The position numbers and the translations under genes were made by a program. From JBMYQA01 sp049600855 (GTDB lineage: Bacteria > Bacteroidota > Bacteroidia > Cytophagales > Flammeovirgaceae), in contig JBMYQA010000003.1 of the NCBI GenBank assembly GCA_049600855.1, positions 1 through 58,175 of the forward strand: a DNA stretch of 58,175 nt, read 5' to 3'. Under the pieces are notes generated by a model, which had not been told where the DNA came from, ran no database searches, and saw nothing but the letters and a program-made list of their open reading frames with translations. Shown piece by piece: positions 39,732 through 48,578 of the stretch (the stretch's first letter is position 1; every line of letters starts with the position of its first letter).

Positions 39732-40184
39732 ATGAACAAAAAGGATAGTCTAATAGGAATTATAGCAATAGGCGGTTTTGTAGGTCTATTAATGGGATTT
39801 TATCTCTGGACTCGACATGGACATCTTCCTAAAGAAGTGGTAGAACCCATAAGTGAGGAGCAACAATTTCGAGGATTAGTCTCAGCATTTAATGAGCTAT
39901 GTCCTCGTTTACCAAATGAAAAAATTAGAATAGACAGCTTATCAATCGGAGAAAACAACTCAGTTATTTATCATATCGTTTTACTCGATCAAATTAATAA
40001 CTCAGGTATGCAAAGCTTAAATTGGAAGACAAAAACAACTCAATGGTTGATCAATGAGTGTCTAAAAAATGACCTTGCAATTACATTATCAAAGCTACAT
40101 AACTCAAATTTAATCCTCAGATGTAAAGACAAGAATGGTGTGTTTATCACTGATTTACTAGTTTTGAGTTCTGTGTTAAAGTAA
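39732..40184 (+). CDS. Membrane-anchored cargo protein
   Basis: A 150-residue protein with an N-terminal membrane segment (LIGIIAIGGFVGLLMGFYLW) and a mixed alpha/beta exposed part (SEEQQFRGLVSAFNELCPRL). It probably forms a unit with the preceding lipoprotein because the gap is nine bases. No family is recognised. It is followed by repeat copy B. Confidence 0.6.
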   Translation: MNKKDSLIGIIAIGGFVGLLMGFYLWTRHGHLPKEVVEPISEEQQFRGLVSAFNELCPRLPNEKIRIDSLSIGENNSVIYHIVLLDQINNSGMQSLNWKTKTTQWLINECLKNDLAITLSKLHNSNLILRCKDKNGVFITDLLVLSSVLK

Positions 40185-40220
40185 TTCGAGACAGAAAATT
40201 TGAATTTTAATTGAAATATA

Positions 40221-40281
40221 ACTCCAGAACGAGATTGTTCGCTTAAAACAGGAACTGGGGGAGAAGCGGAGAGTGGGGTGA
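40221..40281 (+). repeat. Repressor-tail repeat, copy B (short variant)
   Basis: A 61-base copy of the repressor's 3' end that still reads LQNEIVRLKQELGEKRRVG to the stop, but with a different middle than copies A and C, as if taken from a repressor allele with a shorter coiled coil. Core at 40255-40281. Confidence 0.7.
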
Positions 40282-40314
40282 TAAGATATAACTAAATAGA
40301 ACTACGATATTCAG

Positions 40315-41163
40315 ATGAAACTAAGCAAGATCCATTATATCCTTTTCCTATTTGTTGTTCTTTCATGCGCGCAAAAAACAGAAACTATTCCCTATCGTGG
40401 ACAAAGCGATTGGAAGGATATGAAATTAAACGGCAAGGTGAAATCAATGAAAGTTCAAACGTATAAAGCTGTTGATAATTTTGGAGAACTATCTAAAGGT
40501 GAAAAACAATGGGGGCGTTCTTATAATGAATATTATGTCTTTAATACTCAGGGGTATATCGTTGAAGAGGGATGGTTTATTGCTGAGGATAGTTTGGGAG
40601 AAAAGGGTATTTCAAAATATGATGATCAGGGATATAAAGTTCTTGATGAGTGGTATGGAGCTAATGCTGAACTTAATTCATATACCGAATTTACTTACAG
40701 TGAAACTCGAGATAAATATGAGATGACCCGCTTTGATGCCGATAAGAACTTATTGTCTAAAACGAAGTTTCATGACACATTTAATTCATTAGAAACGATT
40801 GTTTATAATGCTTCAGGAGCATTCGAAGGCAAGTCAGAATGGGAATATGATGATGATAGAAATCCTCTAAAATGGATTATATATGGTGAAAATGGTCTAG
40901 TAGAAGCTGAAATCATATTAAAAAGGGACCATCAAGGAAGGCTTATTGATCACAGGCATACTGCAGATAATAAGGTCACCCAAACTTTTTATAGTTACGA
41001 AAATCATCCATATCCTATTTCACAATCAAGTGAGCGGGGAACACTCAAATTTGAATGGACTTATGAATATGAGTTTGATGAGTTAGGCAATTGGATTAAA
41101 AGATTATCAAAACTTAATGGCAAAGGCGAGTTCATTGTGGAGAGGGAGATTGTTTATTATTGA
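40315..41163 (+). CDS. Lipoprotein cargo gene 2 (YD/RHS-like strands)
   Basis: A 282-residue lipoprotein (ILFLFVVLSCAQKTE, Cys at residue 18). The mature part is built of repeated short strands with tyrosine/aspartate turns (FNTQGYIVEEGWFI, YDDQGYKVLDEWYG, YEFDELGNWIKRL), reminiscent of RHS/YD-repeat or MORN-like surface proteins of Bacteroidota. No toxin C-terminus is visible. It is the only gene between repeat copies B and C, so it forms one complete cassette. Confidence 0.65.
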   Translation: MKLSKIHYILFLFVVLSCAQKTETIPYRGQSDWKDMKLNGKVKSMKVQTYKAVDNFGELSKGEKQWGRSYNEYYVFNTQGYIVEEGWFIAEDSLGEKGISKYDDQGYKVLDEWYGANAELNSYTEFTYSETRDKYEMTRFDADKNLLSKTKFHDTFNSLETIVYNASGAFEGKSEWEYDDDRNPLKWIIYGENGLVEAEIILKRDHQGRLIDHRHTADNKVTQTFYSYENHPYPISQSSERGTLKFEWTYEYEFDELGNWIKRLSKLNGKGEFIVEREIVYY

Positions 41164-41194
41164 GGAAACTAATTACCTTGAATAAAAAAACAGA

Positions 41195-41316
41195 GGCTCA
41201 CTGAGAAGGAAAAACTAGTAGATAATAAAAAATCACTCCAGGACGAGATTGTTAAGCTTCAGCAAAAGATTGTTGGCTTGGAGCAGGAGCTGGGGGAGAA
41301 GCGGAGAGTGGGGTGA
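41195..41316 (+). repeat. Repressor-tail repeat, copy C
   Basis: A 122-base near-copy of the repressor's last 40 codons with six differences (four synonymous). Its frame is intact but there is no promoter or N-terminus. Core at 41290-41316. It separates cargo gene 2 from the next secreted gene. Confidence 0.75.
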
Positions 41317-41353
41317 GGATATATATTTTATACTAAAAGTAAGCACCAACTAA

Positions 41354-42331
41354 ATGAGAACATGTATTTCCTTTATAATTGCTTATCTATGGGCAGCCGT
41401 GCCAATTTATTCTCAAATTACTACTACCAAGGTTGCTCCTGAAAAAATCAAAAAAGATTATGAAATAATAGTATATGATAGCACTACTAATTTTGTAGGT
41501 TCAAATGTGCTATCATTAATTGGACAACAATTATATCTGCCATCTAGAAAGAGTTATCGCCATAAATATGGCTATAAAGGATTTTTTATAGAGTATGATA
41601 CGCCTGAATTACTTACAAGAAGTGAGGATATAGTTTATAAATGTTGTGATAGCCATAACTCAAAATATTCAGAATTAAATAATAGATATTTTGAAGTGCT
41701 TAGTGTTCATGATCATCCTTATAAAAGCTCCAGTGATACATATACGAAAAAGTTTTTCTTGGCATTGAGAGAAAGTCAAACAAACGATATTCTATATTAT
41801 GAATACGACAGCAGAATGAAATCATCTTTTCCATTCATCATTGTCGGTTATTTTGAAAAAGAAAAGAAAGAATCCATTGGTCAAGAGTACATAATTACTG
41901 GAAAAAATTGGAGAGAAACTGTTTTTAAGGAAAAAAATCCAATGTATGATATTATAACAGGTGAAGAGGTTGTACTTGAAAAAGGTAGCATTTGGAAAGT
42001 TATAGACTTAACTGTTGAAGAAAAACATTTTACACTTTCCTATATTATTCAAAATGAACGAGGTAATAAGTTAACACTAGATTTAAAATCAATTGATTCC
42101 CCAAGACGATTTGTGTATCTGAAAGAAACCGTACAAGATATTATCAAAAATAATCCTGAATACTGGCAGAATATTCTTGATGGGAAAGTAGTTATTGGTA
42201 TGACCAAACGAATGGTAAAGCTTGCTTGGGGAAAGCCAAAACGTATCAATAAAGCATCCTATGGAGATCAATGGGTTTACGATAATCAGTACCTTTATTT
42301 TAAAGGCGATATATTAAAATCATTTAATTAA
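41354..42331 (+). CDS. Secreted cargo protein with BamE/SmpA-like C-terminus
   Basis: A 325-residue protein with a signal peptide (FIIAYLWAAVPIYSQI) and a mixed alpha/beta body. The C-terminal 50 residues (VVIGMTKRMVKLAWGKPKRI then QWVYDNQYLYFKGDIL) match the small BamE/SmpA-like fold, which binds peptides or polymers at envelopes. It is the third cargo gene behind the repressor and is AT-rich. A role in the periplasm of the lysogen is likely. Confidence 0.6.
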   Translation: MRTCISFIIAYLWAAVPIYSQITTTKVAPEKIKKDYEIIVYDSTTNFVGSNVLSLIGQQLYLPSRKSYRHKYGYKGFFIEYDTPELLTRSEDIVYKCCDSHNSKYSELNNRYFEVLSVHDHPYKSSSDTYTKKFFLALRESQTNDILYYEYDSRMKSSFPFIIVGYFEKEKKESIGQEYIITGKNWRETVFKEKNPMYDIITGEEVVLEKGSIWKVIDLTVEEKHFTLSYIIQNERGNKLTLDLKSIDSPRRFVYLKETVQDIIKNNPEYWQNILDGKVVIGMTKRMVKLAWGKPKRINKASYGDQWVYDNQYLYFKGDILKSFN

Positions 42332-42411
42332 AAAATATATACCAAGGGCTTTTGGGATTTATACAACTAACTAGAAACGAATATCTTTTAAATTAGTAAA
42401 ACCTTGATAGT

Positions 42412-42993
42412 ATGCTTCGCACTATAACTTTTTTAGTAGCAATCATATTTGCCACTAACCTTTATGCACAAAGAGATCGGACCTATGTTCCTGATATGCC
42501 CTATGATAAAAATGGACAGATCAATTATACAGAAGTCATGCATATTGGGGATGTCAGTAAAGAGCAATTTTACTTTAGAGCTAAAGCCTGGTTTACGGAA
42601 ACATTTAGAAATGCCAATGAAGTGATCCAGATGGATAGCAAGGCAGCTGGAACCGTAATTGGCAAAGGCAACCGAAATGTATACCTCGAAACTGCTTTCG
42701 CTCCTGTTGAAGTGACTTTGCACTATACCGTCAAAATATTTTGCAAAGATGGCCGCTACAAGTATGAAATCACAGACATGGTCTACAGCGGTTGGGTAGA
42801 AGGCTATCGCTGGGAGGAAAATGTGGAAAGTATGTTTACGGAAGAAAGCATCTATAAAAAGAACGGCAAAACCCGTTGGAAATGGGTTCAATACATGCAA
42901 CTAACGGAAGAATCTTGCGAGGAACTTATCGAATCAATAAAAAAAAGAATGGCTAAAGAAATTGGGATGAGTAGTGGTGGTGATGATTGGTAG
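42412..42993 (+). CDS. Secreted DUF4468-type protein
   Basis: A 193-residue protein with a signal peptide (TFLVAIIFATNLYAQR). Residues 45-110 (FYFRAKAWFTETFRNANEVI, then SKAAGTVIGKGNRNVYLET) match DUF4468, a TBP-like fold found in Bacteroidota surface proteins. It lies between the cargo row and the integrase, in phage orientation. It probably alters the host surface. The family match is clear at this core but the C-terminus is generic. Confidence 0.7.
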   Translation: MLRTITFLVAIIFATNLYAQRDRTYVPDMPYDKNGQINYTEVMHIGDVSKEQFYFRAKAWFTETFRNANEVIQMDSKAAGTVIGKGNRNVYLETAFAPVEVTLHYTVKIFCKDGRYKYEITDMVYSGWVEGYRWEENVESMFTEESIYKKNGKTRWKWVQYMQLTEESCEELIESIKKRMAKEIGMSSGGDDW

Positions 42994-43115
42994 TTAGGAG
43001 AACTATATTAATGTTTCCCCAATTTTATTAAATCAAAGAGAAACTTTCCCCATTGTATTCTTCCCAAAATTCTGCTATTATAGCTGATAGACCTATTACC
43101 TCAATCAGAACCAAC

Positions 43116-43289
43116 ATGGCGAAGTCAGAAGCAGAACAATTGCGGGCAGAGTTGCAGGCCGTCAAGCTGGCCCATGCACAGCAGGAGCAGCAGTGGCTCC
43201 AGGAGAAAGAACAGTACGTGCAGCAAGTCTATGAGCTGCAGCACATCATTAGCGATTTAAAGGCAAAGCTTGCCAAAGCCAAAAAATAA
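43116..43289 (+). CDS. Small coiled-coil protein
   Basis: A 57-residue protein from the ATG at 43116, entirely coiled coil (EQLRAELQAVKLAHAQQEQQ, HIISDLKAKLAKAKK). An upstream start at 43053 adds a non-helical extension and is less likely. Small coiled-coil proteins next to integrases are common in Bacteroidota mobile elements; some may regulate excision. Function is unknown. Confidence 0.5.
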   Translation: MAKSEAEQLRAELQAVKLAHAQQEQQWLQEKEQYVQQVYELQHIISDLKAKLAKAKK

Positions 43290-43423
43290 ACCAGTCCAGT
43301 TGCCCAAATTTCATCGAATAAAAATTGTGTTTTATCGAAAATGGTATTTATATTAACAAATGCTATTTTTATAAACAATTTTTCATCCTTATTTTGTAAG
43401 CCTAAATTACACGAATAGGTATC

Positions 43424-43630
43424 ATGAATTTACTAGAGATCGTTGAGCAGCAGCAAAAACTGATCGAACAATTGACGGCTGATAACACCACTTTAATCAA
43501 CAAATTGGAAGCGCGTAATGAAGAGCTATTTCAATATAAAGTCAAGTTTGGTCCATTAACGAGCGAGGAGTACAATCAGCAATTGCGCATTTTGCATAAA
43601 GTAGATGAGTCTCATTCAAAGGCCATTTAG
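43424..43630 (+). CDS. Small coiled-coil protein convergent with the integrase
   Basis: A 68-residue protein with a leucine-rich heptad (LLEIVEQQQKLIEQLTADN). Its 3' end overlaps the 3' end of the integrase by 15 bases on the opposite strand, so the transcripts are antisense to each other at their ends. It could influence integrase expression by transcript overlap. No family is recognised. Confidence 0.5.
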   Translation: MNLLEIVEQQQKLIEQLTADNTTLINKLEARNEELFQYKVKFGPLTSEEYNQQLRILHKVDESHSKAI

Positions 43631-44776
43631 TTTATTCATGGCTTTTCGTTTTCCAGCCGTCACGTATTTGGCATAATGTGCCATCAAGGTCTCAATGCTA
43701 TCACCCACCAACTCAGCTACCATTCCAATATCTATTTGCGCCTCATTCAAACACATCACAATAAAGGAGTGCCGCGCACAGTGAGTCGTTATCTTCTTCT
43801 TAATCCCCACCAGTTTTACAATTTTACGGAGGTGTGCATTTATATTATCGCGTGTGGTAATGCGTAATCGTTCCGGAAGCTCCTGAATCAATTCATCTAA
43901 GCGAGAGCCTTTTTCTACGGGTATCCGTAAATGACTGCGCTTGGCTTTGCTTTTTCCTCCTTTCTTCTTTTGGTAGACCACCATTTCCCCATTCATGATA
44001 TTTCTGCACTGGTCCCAATCGGAGTAGCGTAGGCCAGAGTAACAACCAATCATAAACCACCGTAATGCTTTTCGCTGTTCGTTGCTGCATTTATCGGAGT
44101 TCATGAAATCGAAGATCAGCTGCCGTTCTTCAAATACCAAATGATCTTTCTCCGTTTCTGATCGGAGGTTGAGCTTTAAACCTTCAAAAATATTTTCTTT
44201 CGTCAAAATAAGTTTTTGCGCTTTGGCCTTCAGCCACATCTTTTTAAAGAAGGCCATGTTATTACTAATGGTGTATTCGCTCACCTCAGCTTTTAAACGA
44301 TTGTAATAGGTATGCGCCACCTCTTTATCAATTTGATGCATGGGGAGTTCGGGGTAGACGGCTCGTAGGCGTTCGAGTCGGCTATGGTATACCTCCAAAG
44401 TTCCTACAGCGAGTTTGTCGGGGTTCTTCTCCAGGTATTGTTCGCAGAAGCCAATAAAGTCTTTGCCTTGGTTGAGCACATGAATACGCGGAATTAATAA
44501 ATCAAAGGTAGCTTCCTGCCCAGAGTTTTGTATATTTATCACCGCACGTTTGATCTTTGTTTTGTAGCCAGCAAAGAAGAGATCATATTCCTCATAATTG
44601 GGAGTAGATAGTTTTACGGTTTCTTTTTCTGCATCCCAGTATTTAGGAAGTAGAAATACACCAGTTGATACATATCTCAATTTGCGGTTAATTGTGATTC
44701 GAACATAAACGGGAGACTCATTGAATTTATTTTGTTGGTCTTTTCTTTGAAATAATTTGAAAGTAACTCTTCCCAT
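43616..44776 (-). CDS. int: Tyrosine-type integrase/recombinase
   Basis: A 386-residue integrase starting at MGRVTFKLFQRKDQ (ATG 44776); an upstream Met at 44839 adds an unlikely hydrophobic extension. N-terminal arm-type domain (NRKLRYVSTGVFLLPKYW), SAM-like core-binding domain (about residues 90-190) and catalytic domain with Arg in SGLRYSD, HCARHSF box and the nucleophile Tyr in AHYAKYVTAG. It joins phage attP to the host attB and cuts it out with the excisionase. It marks the right end of the prophage; transcription runs inward. Confidence 0.9.
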   Translation of the reverse strand: MGRVTFKLFQRKDQQNKFNESPVYVRITINRKLRYVSTGVFLLPKYWDAEKETVKLSTPNYEEYDLFFAGYKTKIKRAVINIQNSGQEATFDLLIPRIHVLNQGKDFIGFCEQYLEKNPDKLAVGTLEVYHSRLERLRAVYPELPMHQIDKEVAHTYYNRLKAEVSEYTISNNMAFFKKMWLKAKAQKLILTKENIFEGLKLNLRSETEKDHLVFEERQLIFDFMNSDKCSNEQRKALRWFMIGCYSGLRYSDWDQCRNIMNGEMVVYQKKKGGKSKAKRSHLRIPVEKGSRLDELIQELPERLRITTRDNINAHLRKIVKLVGIKKKITTHCARHSFIVMCLNEAQIDIGMVAELVGDSIETLMAHYAKYVTAGKRKAMNKLNGL

Positions 44777-44974
44777 AGAGTAAAAGCGTAGTAAAACATT
44801 AGTAAAACAAATCGTGCAAAAATACACCAAATAAACCATCTACACCTCATCAACGATCTACAAATAGTTCTATTCTGACCTCCCCTGAGATATTTTGGAA
44901 ATGTGTTTGTAAGTTACCCAAACATTGGTAAGTTTACGTATTAGGACACTTTTTGCCTGCCTAAAATGCGTACT

Positions 44975-46561
44975 ATGAAAAGATTACTACTTTCACTTGC
45001 AATAGTGCTATTTTCAACCTTACCAGCTCTCGCGCAACTCGATTTGAGTGCTTTTACCGCTACGGGTAGAGGGGGAGTAGCTACAACTTTTTCGACTGAC
45101 TATCAGACCATCGGTATAAATCCTGCAAACTTGGGCTTTGTGAAGAGTTTCCGTGACCCTTTAGTCACGGTGGGCTTTGGAGAGGCGAGCTTTACCGTAC
45201 GTGCCGAACCCCTCACGCGAAAGGAATTGTTTAATGCGCTTTTTACAACAGGAGAAAACCGTGACCGACTGCCATACAGCGTTAAGGGGGATGGAGATTT
45301 ATCTACTAAAGAAGAACTTGCAAGACGTTATACCAATAAAGACTTTCAGGTGAATATGGATGCCATGCTCTTTGGAATGAGTGTACACTTACCTGGACAT
45401 ATTGGAGTAGCGATTAATGTGCGTGATCGTGTACAATTATTTACGAGACTTGGGCCTAGAGCTGCTAATTTGGCCTTTTTAGGCGCTAATTCTGGTTATT
45501 TTAGCCATTTGGTTTTATCAGATGGCCGACTTATCGAAAATGATCGCTTTCCTTTCGACCCAACTCCTGGAGCCATTCAGCCGCAAACCACCCTAACAGA
45601 AAACGAACAAGCCTCGGTAGTTCTTGGAGCGTTTACAGATACGGCTAATGTATTAACGGCACGCGAAATTATGGCGGGTAGCCGAATTTCTGCATCTTGG
45701 TTCCGAGAGTTTAATATTAGTGTAGGTGGCCGAGTATACGATTCGTACAATTTTTCTTTATATGCTGGCGCTGGCTATAAAATCATTCGAGGAATTCTGT
45801 CAATGGATGTAGACGTGGCAAATGATGCTACTTTTAATGAAAACTCGCTTTCTATTGCCGATGGTTTAATCAATTTTGATCAATTCACGCTGCAAAACAA
45901 TATTAGCATGGGAGACCTTGCGTTTCCTTCAGGTTCCTCTCGGGGCTGGGGACTCGATTTTGGGGTAACGATGGTTATTAAACGTAATTTCTATGTAGGC
46001 GCAGCAGTAACGAATATTGGAGAAATTACCCCACCTTCTGATGGAAGTTATCGCATTGAGAGCAACAATAAAGTAGAACAATTCCAAGGACATGGCTTAG
46101 ATAACTTCAGTCTATTAAGTAGTAGTGAAAATTCTTTTGCCATTGGAGGTGAGCGCTCTCCCATCAATTGGCAACAACAACAAATTGATCGGATCGAATT
46201 GCCTACTACTGTGCGTGTTGGAGCCAGTTATGAGTACCTGAAAACAGTTCATGTCGGCATTGATATTATTCATCCACTCAAACGGGTAACAGGAAACTTA
46301 GAAAGTACCTTAATTGGGGTTGGAGGAGATTTTAGGGTCACAAAACTGTTTCGCCTTTCTTCTGGTGCCAACTTCCTGCTTTCCAGTGGTAGCCGCATAA
46401 ACATTCCTTTAGGAATCACCTATACTGGTAGAAAAGGGAAATATGAAGCAGGTGTAGCTACCAAAGATATCTTTACCTATTTCAGTGGTGCAGAAGGAAG
46501 TACTTTTTCCCTTGCCACAGGCTATCTCCGTTTTAGACTCGGAGCAGTTGGTAGAGATTAA
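44975..46561 (+). CDS. Outer-membrane beta-barrel protein (DUF5723-like), host
   Basis: A 528-residue protein with a signal peptide (LLLSLAIVLFSTLPALAQ). Alternating amphipathic strands run to the C-terminus (DALLFG-type turns, YLRFRLGAVGRD at the end). The opening GRGGVATTFSTDYQTIGIN followed by PANLGFV is typical of Bacteroidota outer-membrane barrels of the DUF5723/PorV-like group. It is the first host gene right of the prophage. Function may be in transport or in T9SS-linked processes; this is not decided by sequence. Confidence 0.65.
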   Translation: MKRLLLSLAIVLFSTLPALAQLDLSAFTATGRGGVATTFSTDYQTIGINPANLGFVKSFRDPLVTVGFGEASFTVRAEPLTRKELFNALFTTGENRDRLPYSVKGDGDLSTKEELARRYTNKDFQVNMDAMLFGMSVHLPGHIGVAINVRDRVQLFTRLGPRAANLAFLGANSGYFSHLVLSDGRLIENDRFPFDPTPGAIQPQTTLTENEQASVVLGAFTDTANVLTAREIMAGSRISASWFREFNISVGGRVYDSYNFSLYAGAGYKIIRGILSMDVDVANDATFNENSLSIADGLINFDQFTLQNNISMGDLAFPSGSSRGWGLDFGVTMVIKRNFYVGAAVTNIGEITPPSDGSYRIESNNKVEQFQGHGLDNFSLLSSSENSFAIGGERSPINWQQQQIDRIELPTTVRVGASYEYLKTVHVGIDIIHPLKRVTGNLESTLIGVGGDFRVTKLFRLSSGANFLLSSGSRINIPLGITYTGRKGKYEAGVATKDIFTYFSGAEGSTFSLATGYLRFRLGAVGRD

Positions 46562-46797
46562 TAATTAATTCCCGAAGTATGTGCTTATAATAGTGTTTAT
46601 CACAAATAACTTGTTTTTTTTATTTTTAGAAGTGTACCTTTTTTTATTCCCTGCATTATTAGGAGTGACAAAGCTTAACACCATGTAATTTCTATCACAC
46701 CTTCGAAGGCAAAGTTTCCATGAAAATCATTAAATTAGATCAACTCGATCGCCTCATGGGTTAGCTATGCCATTCATTCACTAAAAACCCTCATCTA
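46562..46797. other. Intergenic region
   Basis: 236 bases, AT-rich, with T-runs at 46612-46660. A 13-codon ATG frame (IIKLDQLDRLMG) occurs at 46721-46762 and a similar word (IKIELDQGG) appears in the next gap at 48287, which is probably chance. No promoter can be fixed with confidence. Confidence 0.4.
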
Positions 46798-48195
46798 ATG
46801 TTCAAATCACTCAAAGTTTCAATTATTATTGTTTGTTGTTTTAGCCTAATTGGTTTTCAAAGCTGTACCAATACTCCTGAAAAAATTGCTGCAATAGCAC
46901 CTCCAAGTGAAAAACTAGATGTAGCTCCCAATGCCTTCGAGTTTCTAGCAGAAGAAGAGCAACATATTAAACTGAACAACGGAGGTAGTTTAGAAATTCC
47001 TGCAAATGCCTTTGTGGATGAAAACGGTCTGCCCATTAACGGAAAAGTATCGATTGAATACCGTGAATTTCACGAAGCATCTTCCATCATTACAAGTGGG
47101 ATTCCTATGGTTTATGAAGAAAATGGCAAACAATATCACTTCCAAACGGCTGGTATGTTTGAAATTAGAGGTTATCAAGTTGCTCCTAAAACTGCCCAGT
47201 TATTTGGTAGTAAAGCGAAGAAACAAAAAGGCAAACCGATCTTCATCAATCAAACTAAACAGGTAAAAGTGAATATGGCTTCTTTCACAGGAGAAGGGGA
47301 TTATAACTTTTACTTACTCGATGATGAAAATGGTCAATGGAAAGAAATTCGTAAATCGGAAAGCAAACCTAATGAGGTAAAATTAAAAAAGCTGGAAGCA
47401 GAAGCTCCTATTCCCGAAGCCCCTAAATCTCCTGAAAAACACGACTCTAAAAAGCCCGTTTTCGAATTGAATTTTAATGCGAATGCGTTTCCTGAGCTCG
47501 CTCATTTCGAAGGAATCATGTGGGAATACTCTGGAACTGATCCGCAAGAAGATCCTTCTGCGAAACAAAATGCTTGGATCAATAAAATCTATTGGTCTGA
47601 TATTGCTGTAAAAGCGAATCCCAATCAAGAAGGTGCTTATCGGATGACCTTAAAAACGAAGGCTAAGCAATTTTCAATGGATGTAAAGCCTGTTTTAAGT
47701 GGCAGAAACTATAAGAAAGCCATGAAAAAGTTTGAACAATCAGTGGCAAAGTTTGAAGCTGCAAAACAAAAAAGGAAAGCAGCCGAAGAACGCCTCGCCG
47801 ATGAAGCAAACTTTATCCGATCAGCTAGTATTAGTCAGTTTGGGGTGTATAATCACGATCGCTATTACTCACAAACAGGTGCTCAGGTATTTGCTGCTAG
47901 CTTTAAACTTGATAATGGAGAAGAAATGCCCGACGAGGTAACCGTATTTTTAGTGACAGGCGATGATCGTACCATTATCAAATATCCGAAAAGCGCTTGG
48001 AATCAATTCCGAGTAGTGCCCTATGACAATAACAAGTTGGTTACCATTCTACCTAACAACCAAGTTGGCGTTTATGGTACACAAGAATTCAAAAGCCTAT
48101 TAACACTCGAACAGAGCCACCAACTATTCAAGCTGAGAGTTGTTAACAACATTAACTCTTTTGAGGAATTACAAGACTTAATGGCTAAATTGTAA
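46798..48195 (+). CDS. ZU5-like lipoprotein, host
   Basis: A 465-residue lipoprotein (SIIIVCCFSLIGFQSCTNTP, Cys at residue 23). Residues about 55-140 (GGSLEIPANAFVDENGLPIN, then GKVSIEYREFHE) match the ZU5-like/peptidase-regulatory beta fold found at the start of Bacteroidota surface lipoproteins, and the middle is a Lys/Ala-rich coiled coil (KKFEQSVAKFEAAKQKRKAA). It may anchor to the outer membrane and bind proteins or polymers. Specific function is unknown. Confidence 0.65.
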   Translation: MFKSLKVSIIIVCCFSLIGFQSCTNTPEKIAAIAPPSEKLDVAPNAFEFLAEEEQHIKLNNGGSLEIPANAFVDENGLPINGKVSIEYREFHEASSIITSGIPMVYEENGKQYHFQTAGMFEIRGYQVAPKTAQLFGSKAKKQKGKPIFINQTKQVKVNMASFTGEGDYNFYLLDDENGQWKEIRKSESKPNEVKLKKLEAEAPIPEAPKSPEKHDSKKPVFELNFNANAFPELAHFEGIMWEYSGTDPQEDPSAKQNAWINKIYWSDIAVKANPNQEGAYRMTLKTKAKQFSMDVKPVLSGRNYKKAMKKFEQSVAKFEAAKQKRKAAEERLADEANFIRSASISQFGVYNHDRYYSQTGAQVFAASFKLDNGEEMPDEVTVFLVTGDDRTIIKYPKSAWNQFRVVPYDNNKLVTILPNNQVGVYGTQEFKSLLTLEQSHQLFKLRVVNNINSFEELQDLMAKL

Positions 48196-48578
48196 AATTG
48201 TTGCACACGATCGCCTATTCGAGGCAACACTAAGACTAAACCTGTGCTCGATAGTGGGATTTAACTACTAAAATTTTAGGTAAAGCATGATTAAAATTGA
48301 GCTAGATCAAGGCGGTAAAATTGAGTCTAGCAGTGCTAAATGATAATTTACTAACGCAGAGATCGCTCAATTTTATTCTGGGGTTACCCAAATATTTAGT
48401 GTTTAAAGCCCACTAGGTATAAACCAAACCTAGCGGGCAATCCAACACCATCCACACCTGCTCGCATTAAACCAAAACTACGATCATATTTTCACTGTTG
48501 CATGAATTACTTCGTGGAAGTTAGACGTTTCTATTAAGAAGTTAATGTCGTATACTGTAGTTAACGAGCTTTATCATT
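48196..48578. other. Intergenic region with hairpin
   Basis: 383 bases without a gene. An imperfect hairpin GCCCACTAGGT (48408-48418) and ACCTAGCGGGC (48428-48438) lies in the middle, without a T-run, possibly an RNA-processing or regulatory structure upstream of the giant WG-repeat gene. Confidence 0.45.

Noticed and set aside
44777..44965. attR core or tRNA near the right prophage boundary
   Set aside because: No tRNA-like fold and no matching repeat can be found because the left boundary is lost at the chimeric join.
46721..46762. Mini-gene with IIKLDQLDRL and a similar word near 48287
   Set aside because: Only 13-18 codons, weak similarity, and no supporting promoter; probably chance.
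48408..48438. Terminator of the ZU5-like lipoprotein gene
   Set aside because: The hairpin lacks a T-run and lies 200 bases past the stop, so I list it only as an unassigned structure.
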